NCBI GenBank assembly: GCA_964590135.1
Contig: CAZPVX010000025.1
Location: forward strand, 1 to 64,000
Reading direction: 5' to 3'
Length of the DNA stretch: 64,000 bases
From: JBDHWI01 sp964590135
GTDB lineage: Bacteria > Chloroflexota > Anaerolineae > J036 > Brachytrichaceae
This document shows positions 23,640 to 31,708 of the stretch, piece after piece (the first letter of the stretch is position 1; each line of letters starts with the position of its first letter). The position numbers and the translations under genes were made by a program. The notes beneath the pieces are model-generated. The model was given only the letters and a program-made list of their open reading frames with translations. It was not told where the DNA came from and ran no database searches.

Positions 23640-24593
23640 TCAAAAAACCGCCGGCTGCAGGTCCATTTCGAATGGCGCATCGCGGTCGCAGATCAACTCG
23701 TCTTCAACCACCTGCAACTCGGCCACCTGCAACGATGTGCGGCGCTCGTCGTACGGGATGATCTCGTCGAAACGATATTGCTTCGATAGTGGAAATGGAT
23801 GCGTGAAGTAGAAGATGTAGGCGCGCTTGCCCTGCACCAGCACATCGGCATGATCGGCGCGGTTGCCATCGTCGGGGCGAATGCCTTTGCCGGCGAGGAT
23901 GGTCTGCCGGCGCTCCCATCGTTCGCAATCGCTTGAGCGATACACGCCGATCCCATTCCAGGGGTCGGTGATCATCCAGTAACGCCCGCCAAATTGAAAG
24001 ACGTTCGGCCCTTCGTGCGCGCAATCGGTGATGACTGGCCCAATGACATCCCAGTGATACAAGTCGGCGCTGTCGGCGGCATAGGTGAACGAATGATTTG
24101 CCTCGTCCTTGTACCACATGCGCCAGCCGCCGGCTGGCATGGGAAACACACACGCATCGATCACACGGTCAGATGACAACGCCAGCCTCGACTCGAAGCG
24201 CCAGTCCCACAGATTCGTGCTGGTCATATGCACGATGTGTCGTGTGCCAGACCAGTCGTTGGGGATGCCCGGCACATAGCTGACATACATGTGATAGCGG
24301 TCGATATGCCACAGCACCTCCGGCGCCCAGAACGTGTTGCGCCCGCGCTCAAATTCCAACCCCTGCAGCGTGCCGCGATACAACCATTTGCAGCCATCTT
24401 TGGACGAGGCCACGCCGATGTCGCTGCCATGCATCCACGCAAAGCCCGGGCCGCCGGCGCTGGCGCGACGATTGGTGTAGAGCAGCCACCACGTTTGCTC
24501 GGCATGGTTCCAGATGATGGTTGGATCGGCAGCGCCGTCGTAGATCGGATCGCGAAAGAGCGGCGCCGGCGGGGCGTGGAGAGGTTGCGTCAT
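23640..24593 (-). CDS. five-bladed beta-propeller glycoside hydrolase-like protein (GH43/GH32 clan type)
   Basis: The product has 317 residues and no signal peptide. The blade pattern is clear: YDGAADPTIIWN (early Asp, the usual catalytic base position), YRGTLQGLEFERG...FWAPEVLWHI, RVIDACVFPMPAGGWRMWY (mid Asp) and TDCAHEGPNVFQFGGRYWM (Glu, acid position). This order of acidic residues fits GH43/GH32/GH117-like enzymes acting on short sugar chains. Its ATG overlaps the stop of the enolase-superfamily gene by 4 bp (24590-24593), so translation is coupled. Together they suggest breakdown of an oligosaccharide and dehydration of a sugar acid released from it. The substrate is unknown. Confidence 0.75.
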   Translation of the reverse strand: MTQPLHAPPAPLFRDPIYDGAADPTIIWNHAEQTWWLLYTNRRASAGGPGFAWMHGSDIGVASSKDGCKWLYRGTLQGLEFERGRNTFWAPEVLWHIDRYHMYVSYVPGIPNDWSGTRHIVHMTSTNLWDWRFESRLALSSDRVIDACVFPMPAGGWRMWYKDEANHSFTYAADSADLYHWDVIGPVITDCAHEGPNVFQFGGRYWMITDPWNGIGVYRSSDCERWERRQTILAGKGIRPDDGNRADHADVLVQGKRAYIFYFTHPFPLSKQYRFDEIIPYDERRTSLQVAELQVVEDELICDRDAPFEMDLQPAVF

Positions 24594-25789
24594 GAGGCCG
24601 CCAGCACCTCACCGCGTTGCACCGGCGTGGCCCAACTGCCCGTGAGATATGGGAAGGTTGCTTCAAGGTTTTCTGCGAGCGCAACACCGAGGCCGGCTTT
24701 CTCAGGCAGGTGCAACCAGCCAGCAATGATCGCTGGCGGCTCTTGCACAATCGCCCATTGCAGCGGGCCTTGAATCATGCAAAGTTCGCACATGTAGGGG
24801 CGGGGCAACGCAGCAACGAAATGCGCATTCGCCATTGTCATCAGGCCATTGTGCCAGTTGTGTGGCATCACGCGCACACCGTAATGCTCAGCCATGCGGA
24901 CGATGCGCATCCCTTCGCTCAGGCCGCACCAGCCCATGTCGGGCTGCACGATGTCATACGCCCGCTTCTCAAAGTAGCGCCGGAATTGCTCGGCAGTGGT
25001 GAATTGTTCGCCGCCGCTGATGGGCATCTCGACTGACGCAGCGATGCGCGCATAGCCGTCGAGATCAGCCTGCGGGATCGGCTCCTCGAACCACGCAAAG
25101 CCCAGCCTCTCCAACTCGGCGGCGATTGGCATGGCTTGCGCTTCGGTCAGGCGCTGGTTGCCATCCAGCGCGAGGTCAAAGGATGTGCCGGCGGCCCGCA
25201 CTGTCTGCGACAATTCGCGCATCAGGCCGAGGAAACGATCGACCGTGACACCATCCCATGCCCACTCGGTGCCGATGCGCAGCTTCATTGCAGTGTAGCC
25301 GGTGTCGATGTAGCCCAACGCCTCTTCGATCAGCTGGCGCTCATTCACACCCCACTCGTAGCGGCAGCCTGATGAGGCGTACAGTCGCACAGGGTTGATC
25401 GGCGCTTCCATGCGCGGACTTGCGCCGCTTTCGACGAGCAACTGGCTGACGGTCTTGCCGGCGGCCTTGCCGCGAATGTCCCACAACGCACAGTCGATGC
25501 CGGCGACAGCGCAGTCATGCGACGAGTTTTTGTGGTGTGGCGAAGGAGGCACAGAAGGATCGAGCGGGTCACGCCCAATCAGCAGCGGCGCATAGTACGC
25601 CACCCACTTGCGAATTTGCTCCGGCCCGCCATACGAGCAGGCCTCAGCAATGCCAGTGATGCCGGCATCGGTGTCGATGATGACAATGCTGCAGTCAGCC
25701 TTCATCACGCGGATGGCGCTGGTGGCCCACTGAATGGCCGGCTCATGCATCCGGCTCAGGCACAGCGCTTTGATATTGGTAATCTTCAT
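24590..25789 (-). CDS. mandelate racemase / sugar acid dehydratase (enolase superfamily)
   Basis: The product has 399 residues from ATG 25789. The N-terminal capping domain begins MKITNIKALCL. In the barrel, the lysine site is YTAMKLRIG, the metal ligands are DLALDGNQ (Asp), WFEEPI (Glu) and SGGEQF (Glu), and a histidine acid/base is in PHNWHNG. A KxR and late His place it in the mandelate racemase subgroup, which includes many sugar-acid dehydratases. It removes a proton alpha to a carboxylate, with magnesium. It lies 50 bp after the DUF4349 gene and is translationally coupled to the GH43-like gene. A GTG/ATG further upstream would extend it to 25894 but lacks family similarity. Confidence 0.88.
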   Translation of the reverse strand: MKITNIKALCLSRMHEPAIQWATSAIRVMKADCSIVIIDTDAGITGIAEACSYGGPEQIRKWVAYYAPLLIGRDPLDPSVPPSPHHKNSSHDCAVAGIDCALWDIRGKAAGKTVSQLLVESGASPRMEAPINPVRLYASSGCRYEWGVNERQLIEEALGYIDTGYTAMKLRIGTEWAWDGVTVDRFLGLMRELSQTVRAAGTSFDLALDGNQRLTEAQAMPIAAELERLGFAWFEEPIPQADLDGYARIAASVEMPISGGEQFTTAEQFRRYFEKRAYDIVQPDMGWCGLSEGMRIVRMAEHYGVRVMPHNWHNGLMTMANAHFVAALPRPYMCELCMIQGPLQWAIVQEPPAIIAGWLHLPEKAGLGVALAENLEATFPYLTGSWATPVQRGEVLAAS

Positions 25790-25839
25790 CGCTGGGCCTG
25801 AGCCTATTACAGCCGGCGCAGATGTCAAAAGCCGGAATA

Positions 25840-26742
25840 TCACTCCGTCGGCTTCACCGCCTTGCGGTTGCGGCGCGCGCGGCGCAAGAGCCACACCACC
25901 AACACCACTGGGATCGCCAATATCAGCAGCGCCGGCAATACCACGATCACCAACCAGATCGCGATGCTCACCAGCGCCTGCACTGTGCTGATCAGCGCCT
26001 CGACCGCACTCTTCACCACGCCTTCGAGCCGCCAGCCGCCTACTTCCACCGGCTGCGCCAGCGCGTCAGGGATCAGCGTCACATTGATTGTGCTGAGCGC
26101 TGCCGACTGCGAGAGGTATTTCATGCGCCCCTTGATCTGATCGATCTGCCCGCGAATCTGCGTCAACTCCTGAAATACATTCAGCACGTCCTCAGTCTTG
26201 GTCGCGCTCTCCATGATCCTGGTGAGCTGCGCCTCGGCAGCCTGCAGGTTCTTCAACTGCGCGTCCAGATCGACAAACTCGGCGGTCACATCTTCGCCCC
26301 GAACGCTCTCGCTCTGCACGCTCACCGCCAGTTTGCGAATGTCGCCCAGCGCCGCGTCGAAATGCTGCGCGTCCACGCGCAGAGTGATCCGCCCTTGCAT
26401 GTCATTGCCGATCTTGGACGTGCCGGACTGCACGACGAAGCCGCCATACTGCGCAGCCAGCGCGCTGATGGCGTTGATCTGCTCCTGCGTGTTTTTGACG
26501 ACGATTCTCAAATCGGCAGTGCGGATGATGAGGCGCTGTTGTTGCGGCAGCGCGCTGTCTGCAGTTGCGCCGCTGGCAGGTGCAGCAGTGCCGGCTGGCG
26601 CCATTTCTGGCGCCGGCATCGGCTGCTCTGCACGTCTCATCTCGGCATCACTCGAGCGCGACGCCGGCGCGCATGCCGTCAATGCGATTGCCATCAACCC
26701 GATCATGCCAATCATCGTCTTCCATGTGTGTCTGGTATTCAT
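25840..26742 (-). CDS. DUF4349 lipoprotein
   Basis: The product has 300 residues from ATG 26742, with GGGAG 8 nt upstream. The lipobox is IALTAC, followed by a Pro/Ala-rich linker. The DUF4349 core starts at LIIRTADLRIVVKNTQEQI and runs through YGGFVVQSGTSKIGNDMQG and a long coiled coil (about residues 145-210). The C-terminus has a hydrophobic stretch (LVIVVLPALLILAIPVVLVV) and a basic tail. The protein therefore sits at the membrane surface with a helical stalk. The family is of unknown function and is often seen near envelope stress genes. It is divergent from the pspA operon across 280 bp holding TGACA repeats. Confidence 0.85.
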   Translation of the reverse strand: MNTRHTWKTMIGMIGLMAIALTACAPASRSSDAEMRRAEQPMPAPEMAPAGTAAPASGATADSALPQQQRLIIRTADLRIVVKNTQEQINAISALAAQYGGFVVQSGTSKIGNDMQGRITLRVDAQHFDAALGDIRKLAVSVQSESVRGEDVTAEFVDLDAQLKNLQAAEAQLTRIMESATKTEDVLNVFQELTQIRGQIDQIKGRMKYLSQSAALSTINVTLIPDALAQPVEVGGWRLEGVVKSAVEALISTVQALVSIAIWLVIVVLPALLILAIPVVLVVWLLRRARRNRKAVKPTE

Positions 26743-26883
26743 CGCTTTCTCCCACTTGCCCTTTCTAGCGTGACGGGCTTTCAAGACTCATCAGATTTTC
26801 TATCTGTTTCGTTGACGCTGCAACGCGCCGGAAGTTCCTTCGCGCCTCACCTGCAAGCGTAATCCCGTTGCGATAATGTGCCA

Positions 26884-26975
26884 TGACAGCGTGCTGACAA
26901 GGTGACAACAGCTGTTGACATGCGCGCCGGCGACGTCAGCCAGATGTCATGCGCAAACGCGCGGGTGGCTATAAT
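26884..26975 (+). promoter_or_regulatory. pspA upstream region: TGACA repeats, 12-bp palindrome and TATAAT box
   Basis: Four TGACA words occur on the plus strand at 26884, 26895, 26903 and 26916. The last two flank the perfect palindrome CAACAGCTGTTG (26906-26917). TATAAT at 26970-26975 lies 47 bp before pspA and has no good -35, which suggests an activated promoter. The cluster lies between the divergent DUF4349 and pspA genes and could control both. Confidence 0.45.
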
Positions 26976-27022
26976 CGTTGCCATTCCAAAGACAAGCGCC
27001 CTGCGATGGTGGAGGTATCAAC

Positions 27023-27703
27023 ATGGCTTCTCTGCTCGACAAAGTGAGCACCCTGATTCAGGCAAATTTGCATTCCCTGGTGGATAACGCCCTGAAATCG
27101 AATTCGATGGCGGTGATCGACCAATATATCCGCGACGTGGACAACAACCTGGATGCGCTGGAAGATGCAGCGGCCACGGTCGGCGGTCAGGTGAAGACGC
27201 TGGAGCGCAAGCGCGATGAATACAAGAAACAGATGGACGATCTGGATCGCAACATCGACTTGTTTCTGACGCAGAACAAGGATGATCTGGCGCGCGCGGC
27301 GCAGGCCAAGCTGAACTCAGTGAAGGGCCTTTACGACACCTACAACTCGCAGTTGGAACGGCAGCAGAAGGAATACAAGTCGCTGCTCGATGCGCGGCTG
27401 AAGCTGCAAGCCAAGCTCACCACCATTCGCCAGCAGCGCGAAGAGATGGTGGCCTTGCTCGACCTGGCGAAGGCCAAGGAAATCACCAACAAGGCGATCA
27501 AGTCGCTGGACGACCTCGCCGGCGTGGGCGATGCCGACGTGGCGCGCATGGCCGACTCCATCCGCACACGGCTCGATCAGGCATCGGCGCGCGCTGAGAT
27601 GGCTGCCTCGAACCTGGATGCGCAGATGGATGATGCGCTGGGTCGCGGTGAGTTGGATGCGCAACTTGAAGAGCGCAAGCGCCGGCTGGGCATCAACCAG
27701 TAA
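27023..27703 (+). CDS. pspA: PspA/IM30 (ESCRT-III-like) membrane-maintenance protein
   Basis: The product has 226 residues from ATG 27023 behind GGAGG. It is almost entirely helical, starting MASLLDKVSTLIQANLHSLV with the amphipathic N-terminal helix used for membrane binding, then a long coiled coil (about residues 30-160, for example GGQVKTLERKRDEYKKQMDD). The C-terminal part is Met/Asp-rich. This is the PspA/Vipp1 architecture, forming oligomers that protect or remodel the cytoplasmic membrane. It heads an operon with a membrane coiled-coil protein, NfeD and a slipin. The same-operon context supports a membrane-stress role. Confidence 0.93.
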   Translation: MASLLDKVSTLIQANLHSLVDNALKSNSMAVIDQYIRDVDNNLDALEDAAATVGGQVKTLERKRDEYKKQMDDLDRNIDLFLTQNKDDLARAAQAKLNSVKGLYDTYNSQLERQQKEYKSLLDARLKLQAKLTTIRQQREEMVALLDLAKAKEITNKAIKSLDDLAGVGDADVARMADSIRTRLDQASARAEMAASNLDAQMDDALGRGELDAQLEERKRRLGINQ

Positions 27704-27710
27704 CTATTTC

Positions 27711-27782
27711 GGATTTTCGATTTGTGATTTTGGATTGTTGAGGCCTGCATGCGCAAAACCCAAAATCACAAATCCAAAATCG
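27711..27782 (+). repeat. simple-word inverted repeat between pspA and the next gene
   Basis: A perfect 15-bp pair, GATTTGTGATTTTGG (27719-27733) with CCAAAATCACAAATC (27760-27774), extends imperfectly to about 22 bp. It is AT-rich, unlike its surroundings. It starts 8 bp after the pspA stop and ends 8 bp before the next ATG, so it lies inside the predicted operon. Confidence 0.75.
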
Positions 27783-27789
27783 TAAATTC

Positions 27790-28644
27790 ATGAACGACCT
27801 GCGGCAACGCACGCGCGGCAAACTTATTGAAAATGCCATCATCAACCTGCCCAGCGCCTTGATCATCGGCGCTGCCATCGTGCTGGTTGGGCTGGGTGTG
27901 CAGATTCCCGTGCTGGGTGCGCCACCGTTCAACATCCCGCCGGCGGGCTGGCTCGCGCCGCTCGTGCCGCTGTGGCTGTGGGTGGCCGGCTCACGGCTGA
28001 CCAACCAGAAGGCCGGCGAGCAAGCTGTCAGCCAGGTCATGCGCGAGCAGTTCGATGTCAGCCACTTCAACTCCACCACGCTGCGCGCCAATGTCGCGCA
28101 GGCCATGGCCTACCGCGAGCGCATTGATGGCGCCGTGGCGCGTTTCACCAATACGGCCATGCAAAATCGCATGCAGGATGTGGCAAATCAGGTGGAAGCA
28201 TGGGTGCGCAACATCTTCACGCTCGCCAGCCGGCTGGATGCCTACCATGCCGATACCATCATCAAATCCGATCTTGCGTCGGTCCCCGATTCGATCAAGA
28301 AGTTGAAATATCGCCTGAACAATGAGACTGATCAGGAGATTCGGCAGGAGTTGGGTGAGACCATCGAGCGCCGGCAAACACAATACAACAGCCTGCTCAA
28401 GCTCGACACGACGATGGAACGCGCCGAACTACAACTGGAGAACACCCTCACCGCGCTTGGCACGGTGTATTCGCAAATGCTGCTCGTTGACGCACGCGAC
28501 GTGGACAGCAGCAAGACGCAGCGTCTGCGCGACAACATCCTCGATCAAGTGCGTTCACTGCAAGATGTCTTAACCTCGATGGATGAGGTATACGGCAACA
28601 CCGCCGACCCGATTCAACGCTCCCGTGCCAATCTCGGCCAGTGA
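27790..28644 (+). CDS. membrane-anchored coiled-coil protein, partner of PspA
   Basis: The product has 284 residues. Two hydrophobic segments near the N-terminus (ALIIGAAIVLVGLGVQIPVL; WLAPLVPLWLWVAG) are followed by a long helical domain of about 210 residues with heptad character (RLDAYHADTIIKSDLASVPD onward). I do not recognise a named family. It lies directly after pspA and before nfeD/slipin, so it probably belongs to the same membrane-maintenance module and may recruit PspA to the membrane. No Shine-Dalgarno is visible; the upstream simple-word hairpin occupies that region, so translation may depend on it. Confidence 0.7.
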   Translation: MNDLRQRTRGKLIENAIINLPSALIIGAAIVLVGLGVQIPVLGAPPFNIPPAGWLAPLVPLWLWVAGSRLTNQKAGEQAVSQVMREQFDVSHFNSTTLRANVAQAMAYRERIDGAVARFTNTAMQNRMQDVANQVEAWVRNIFTLASRLDAYHADTIIKSDLASVPDSIKKLKYRLNNETDQEIRQELGETIERRQTQYNSLLKLDTTMERAELQLENTLTALGTVYSQMLLVDARDVDSSKTQRLRDNILDQVRSLQDVLTSMDEVYGNTADPIQRSRANLGQ

Positions 28645-28776
28645 TGATGGGACAGGATTGGCAAATTGCAGGATTGGAAACGGCTGTCCTGTTCAGCCTG
28701 CAAATCGTGTCGGATCTGCCTCCGCTGTAATGCGTTTCTAACGGGTTTCGCGTAATCTCTGCGGGAGGAGTTTGCA

Positions 28777-29391
28777 ATGGATATCGCGCAAGGTTTGCTG
28801 GCTTTTCTTGCCAACCCCAACGTGGCGTATGTGCTTCTCATCGTCGGCCTGGTCGCGATGGTGGTGGCGCTGAGTGCGCCCGGCACCGGTGTGGCCGAAG
28901 TGGCTGCCGGCCTGTGCCTCATTCTGGCAATCATTGGGCTGGCGCAGTTGCCGGTCAACATCGCCGGCATCCTGCTCATCGCGCTGGGTATCGGCCTGTT
29001 TATCGTCGATATTCACGCGCAGAGCAGCCTGTTGGCGCTCGGCGGTGCGATTGCGCTTGGCATCGGCTCGCTCTTCCTGTTCAGTTTGCCGACGGTGACA
29101 GTCTCCTGGTGGCTGGTGGCGCTTACAACTGGCGGCACCGGCTTGCTGTTTGGTTTCGGCATGAACCGCGCGATGCGCGTCATGCGCCTGCCGCCACGCG
29201 ATGCGCATGTGCAATTGGTCGGCAGCGCCGGCGTCGTGCGCTCGCCACTCTCTTCGGAAAACCAATTTACTGGCACCGCGCAGATCGGCAGCGAATTGTG
29301 GACAGTCACATCTGACCAACCTCTGTCTGAGGGGTCGGAGGTGGTTGTCGAGAAAATGGAAGGCGTTGTGTTACACGTGCGCGCAAAATAG
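28777..29391 (+). CDS. NfeD-like membrane protein
   Basis: The product has 204 residues behind GGGAGGAG. Four to five membrane segments cover residues 15-130 (for example GLCLILAIIGLAQLPVNIAG). The C-terminal 60 residues form a soluble OB-type beta domain (LVGSAGVVRSPLSSENQFTG to VVVEKMEGVVLHVRAK). This is the NfeD layout lacking the N-terminal ClpP-class protease, as in truncated NfeD partners of slipins. These proteins pair with SPFH proteins to organise membrane microdomains. The slipin gene follows 64 bp later. The 132 bp upstream show only weak inverted repeats. Confidence 0.88.
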   Translation: MDIAQGLLAFLANPNVAYVLLIVGLVAMVVALSAPGTGVAEVAAGLCLILAIIGLAQLPVNIAGILLIALGIGLFIVDIHAQSSLLALGGAIALGIGSLFLFSLPTVTVSWWLVALTTGGTGLLFGFGMNRAMRVMRLPPRDAHVQLVGSAGVVRSPLSSENQFTGTAQIGSELWTVTSDQPLSEGSEVVVEKMEGVVLHVRAK

Positions 29392-29455
29392 TCACATGAC
29401 AAACTGCGCAGGACTTTGATGCCTGCATGATTTGGCAAGGTCAGGAGGGAATGAC

Positions 29456-30421
29456 ATGAATATTCTCAGTTTGGTGGTTGGTTTTGTAGTGCTGCTGGTG
29501 CTGCTGTTTGTCGCGATCAGCATCCTCGGCCAGTTCATTCGCGTGGCGCGCGAGTATGAGCGATTCGTCGTGTTTCGCCTCGGGCGCTCCATCGGCATCA
29601 AAGGGCCGGGGATCGTATTCCTGCTGCCTGTGCTGGATAGCGCCACCAAGGTTGATCTGCGCGAGCAGTTCATGGAGGTGCCGCAGCAGACCAGCATCAC
29701 CAAGGACAACGCGCCGATCAGCATCGACTTTCTGATCTACTGGAAGGTGGTGGATGCTGAGCGCACTGTGTTGCAGGTCGGCAACTTCGCCGCCGCATCG
29801 CAAGGCATTGCCACCACGACACTGCGCGCGGTCATTGGCGACATCACGCTCGACGACGTGCTGGCGCAGCGCGAGCGCATCAATATGCTGTTGCGCACCA
29901 AGCTGGATGAAGTGACTGAGCGCTGGGGCGTGAAGGTGACAGCAGTGGAGATCCGCGAGATCGTTCCGCCGCGTGAGGTGCAGGAAGCGATGAACCGGCA
30001 GATGAGCGCCGAGCGCACACGCCGCGCGCTGGTGACGGAAGCCGATGGCAAGCGCGAGGCGGCCATTACCATGGCCCAGGGTGATAAGGAATCTGCCATC
30101 CTGAAGGCTGAAGGCCAAAAGCAGGCAACGATTCTGGAGGCCGAAGGTCAGAAGGCATCGCAGGCCTTGCGTGCTGAGGGTTACGCCGATGCGCTGACGG
30201 CGACGTTTGCCAGCGCAAAGGGGCTAGACAACAACACGATGATGCTGCAATACCTTGAAGCGCTGAAGCAGATCGGTCAATCGCCGGCGACGAAGTACAT
30301 CTTCCCGATGGAATTTACTGCGCTGGTGAAGCCGCTGGCCGGCATGGCTGCGTTGGCCGGCGGTGAGCAAGAAGCGGTCGGCGACGGGAGCGCTAACGGC
30401 AAAGCAGTGCCGGTGAAATAA
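29456..30421 (+). CDS. slipin / SPFH (band 7) membrane scaffold protein
   Basis: The product has 321 residues from ATG 29456, preceded by AGGAGG. One N-terminal membrane segment (ILSLVVGFVVLLVLLFVAIS) is followed by the band 7 domain: EYERFVVFRLGRSIGIKGPG, VDLREQFMEVPQQTSITKDN and ITLDDVLAQRERINMLL. An Ala/Glu-rich coiled-coil stretch (AEGQKQATILEAEGQKASQA) ends the core. These are prokaryotic stomatin features. It oligomerises at the membrane with its NfeD partner. It is the last gene of the pspA operon and is closed by a terminator. Confidence 0.95.
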   Translation: MNILSLVVGFVVLLVLLFVAISILGQFIRVAREYERFVVFRLGRSIGIKGPGIVFLLPVLDSATKVDLREQFMEVPQQTSITKDNAPISIDFLIYWKVVDAERTVLQVGNFAAASQGIATTTLRAVIGDITLDDVLAQRERINMLLRTKLDEVTERWGVKVTAVEIREIVPPREVQEAMNRQMSAERTRRALVTEADGKREAAITMAQGDKESAILKAEGQKQATILEAEGQKASQALRAEGYADALTATFASAKGLDNNTMMLQYLEALKQIGQSPATKYIFPMEFTALVKPLAGMAALAGGEQEAVGDGSANGKAVPVK

Positions 30422-30428
30422 AACAAAG

Positions 30429-30470
30429 CCTGGCCGATATTCGAGCAGTCGGCCAGGTTTTTGTTTGTTT
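30429..30470 (+). terminator. rho-independent terminator after the slipin gene
   Basis: CCTGGCCGA (30429-30437) pairs with TCGGCCAGG (30449-30457), followed by TTTTTGTTTGTTT. An A-rich run before the stem lets it also serve the convergent gene downstream. Confidence 0.93.
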
Positions 30471-30485
30471 GAGGCATGTTACATA

Positions 30486-31463
30486 CTAGAACCCGAGATC
30501 GTAACCGTCATGATAGGCCACGCCGATGCGCTCAGTAGTCCCCGATCTTGCATTGAACCACATCGTCCAGCGCCCGTGGTTGGATTCATAAAGCACAAAA
30601 GGTTTGTAGATCGACTCGGAGTCCCATGCGCCGGGCAAGCCGGCGGAGATGATAGGATTTGCTGGGTGACGCTCCCATGCAGATATCCCGTCTTTCGAGC
30701 GTGCTAGACCAATGCGTGCCTTGAACAGATCTTCAAAGCCGATGTAGAACAGGTAATACCAGCCGCCCGACTTGATGACTTGCGCGCCGGCTACCCGCGT
30801 GCTTTCCCACAGGTTTGACGGCTCGGCGACAAACACCGGCTGCGTAAGTGGGCGAGTCCATGAGATCCCGTCCGTGCTGATGGCATAGCCAATTGCATCT
30901 GGTTCAAACCATCCTCCACCGGAATACCAGAGTTTGAAAATCTGACTTTCGTCATCCCACAAAACTGACGGACACATCAGCGAAGAACGTTCCCAATTTG
31001 CATCGGGTCTCAAGACAGGTGTATCCCTTCGCTCCCAGTGAATGCCATCTTTGCTGACGGCATAGCCGATGTCGGATGTGCCTTTGTCATTTGTGGATGC
31101 TTCAAGGTAAACGTTGGTCCATGTAGAGGATGAAAAGGATCTGCCGGCAGTTTGGCCGGAATACCACATGTGAAACAGGTTGTCCTTGTATAGCAGCGTT
31201 GGACGATTGATGTCATCCTCCCATCCTGTTTCACGGCGCGGTTGAAGCACGAGAATGGGTTCCGACCAATGCAGACCATCGACGCTCTCTGTCATGGCAA
31301 TGCTGTAATGCTTGCGCCAAGAGAAGTACATTCTGTAGACGCCATCAAGAATGAGGACGTGATTGTCAAAACGAAAATCACCAGGTTCTCCAAGGACGGG
31401 ATTTCCTGCGAATTTCCGCCAATTTCCGCGACAACCGACGCGGGTGGGATCATACTTGGACAA
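30486..31463 (-). CDS. beta-propeller glycoside hydrolase-like protein
   Basis: The product has 325 residues and no signal peptide. The start is TTG at 31463 with AGAGG upstream. Repeated motifs such as YAVSKDGIHWERRDTPVL, YAISTDGISWTRPLTQPVF and LARSKDGISAWERHPANPII recur about every 60 residues, the DG-x-W blade edges seen in GH43/GH32/GH130-like propellers. Acidic candidates are in DFRFDNHVLI and AWDSESIYKPFV. It is not closely similar to the other propeller hydrolase in the window (23640-24593). The exact family and substrate are unknown. Its end faces the slipin terminator. Confidence 0.65.
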   Translation of the reverse strand: MSKYDPTRVGCRGNWRKFAGNPVLGEPGDFRFDNHVLILDGVYRMYFSWRKHYSIAMTESVDGLHWSEPILVLQPRRETGWEDDINRPTLLYKDNLFHMWYSGQTAGRSFSSSTWTNVYLEASTNDKGTSDIGYAVSKDGIHWERRDTPVLRPDANWERSSLMCPSVLWDDESQIFKLWYSGGGWFEPDAIGYAISTDGISWTRPLTQPVFVAEPSNLWESTRVAGAQVIKSGGWYYLFYIGFEDLFKARIGLARSKDGISAWERHPANPIISAGLPGAWDSESIYKPFVLYESNHGRWTMWFNARSGTTERIGVAYHDGYDLGF

Positions 31464-31555
31464 GGTAGATACCTCTATAAATAATCTGCCGGCTGCATTG
31501 TCTCAGATTGCGAGTCGTTGCAATCGCATGCATCTGCTTTGCTGCGTGTGCGATA

Positions 31556-31564
31556 TGCTAGAAT
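31556..31564 (+). promoter_or_regulatory. extended -10 promoter of tRNA-His
   Basis: TGCTAGAAT (31556-31564) is a TGn-extended -10 ending 14 nt before the mature tRNA. The upstream -35 is poor. The same nine bases precede the glyA riboswitch on the other strand. Confidence 0.55.
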
Positions 31565-31578
31565 GCCACACTGTTCGT

Positions 31579-31654
31579 GGTGCCTATAGCTCAACGGCAG
31601 AGCGCCGCACTGTGGCTGCGGAGGTTGAGGGTTCGAAACCGTCTAGGCACCCCA
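31579..31654 (+). tRNA. tRNA-His (anticodon GTG)
   Basis: A full cloverleaf can be drawn. The acceptor is GTGCCTA/TAGGCAC with the histidine-specific extra G(-1) at 31579 opposite C73 and an encoded CCA (31652-31654). The D stem is GCTC/GAGC, the anticodon stem CCGCA/TGCGG with loop CTGTGGC and anticodon GTG at 31612-31614. The T loop is TTCGAAA on stem GAGGG/CCGTC, which has one G-G mismatch in the middle pair. G(-1) with C73 is the identity element of bacterial histidyl-tRNA synthetase. Confidence 0.96.
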
Positions 31655-31656
31655 CA

Positions 31657-31691
31657 AAAAAGGATGCGCTGATCAGCGCGTCCTTTTTGTT
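31657..31691 (+). terminator. terminator after tRNA-His
   Basis: AAAAAGGAT-GCGCTGA pairs with TCAGCGC-GTCCTTTTT and is followed by GTTTT. It starts 3 nt after the tRNA CCA. The A/T-rich outer stem makes it suitable for the convergent transpeptidase gene as well. Confidence 0.92.
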
Positions 31692-31708
31692 TTGGTCGCC
31701 GAATCGTC

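Noticed and set aside
27711..27782. AT-rich inverted repeat considered as a CRISPR fragment or IS end
   Set aside because: There is one pair only, with no spacers, no target duplication and no transposase.
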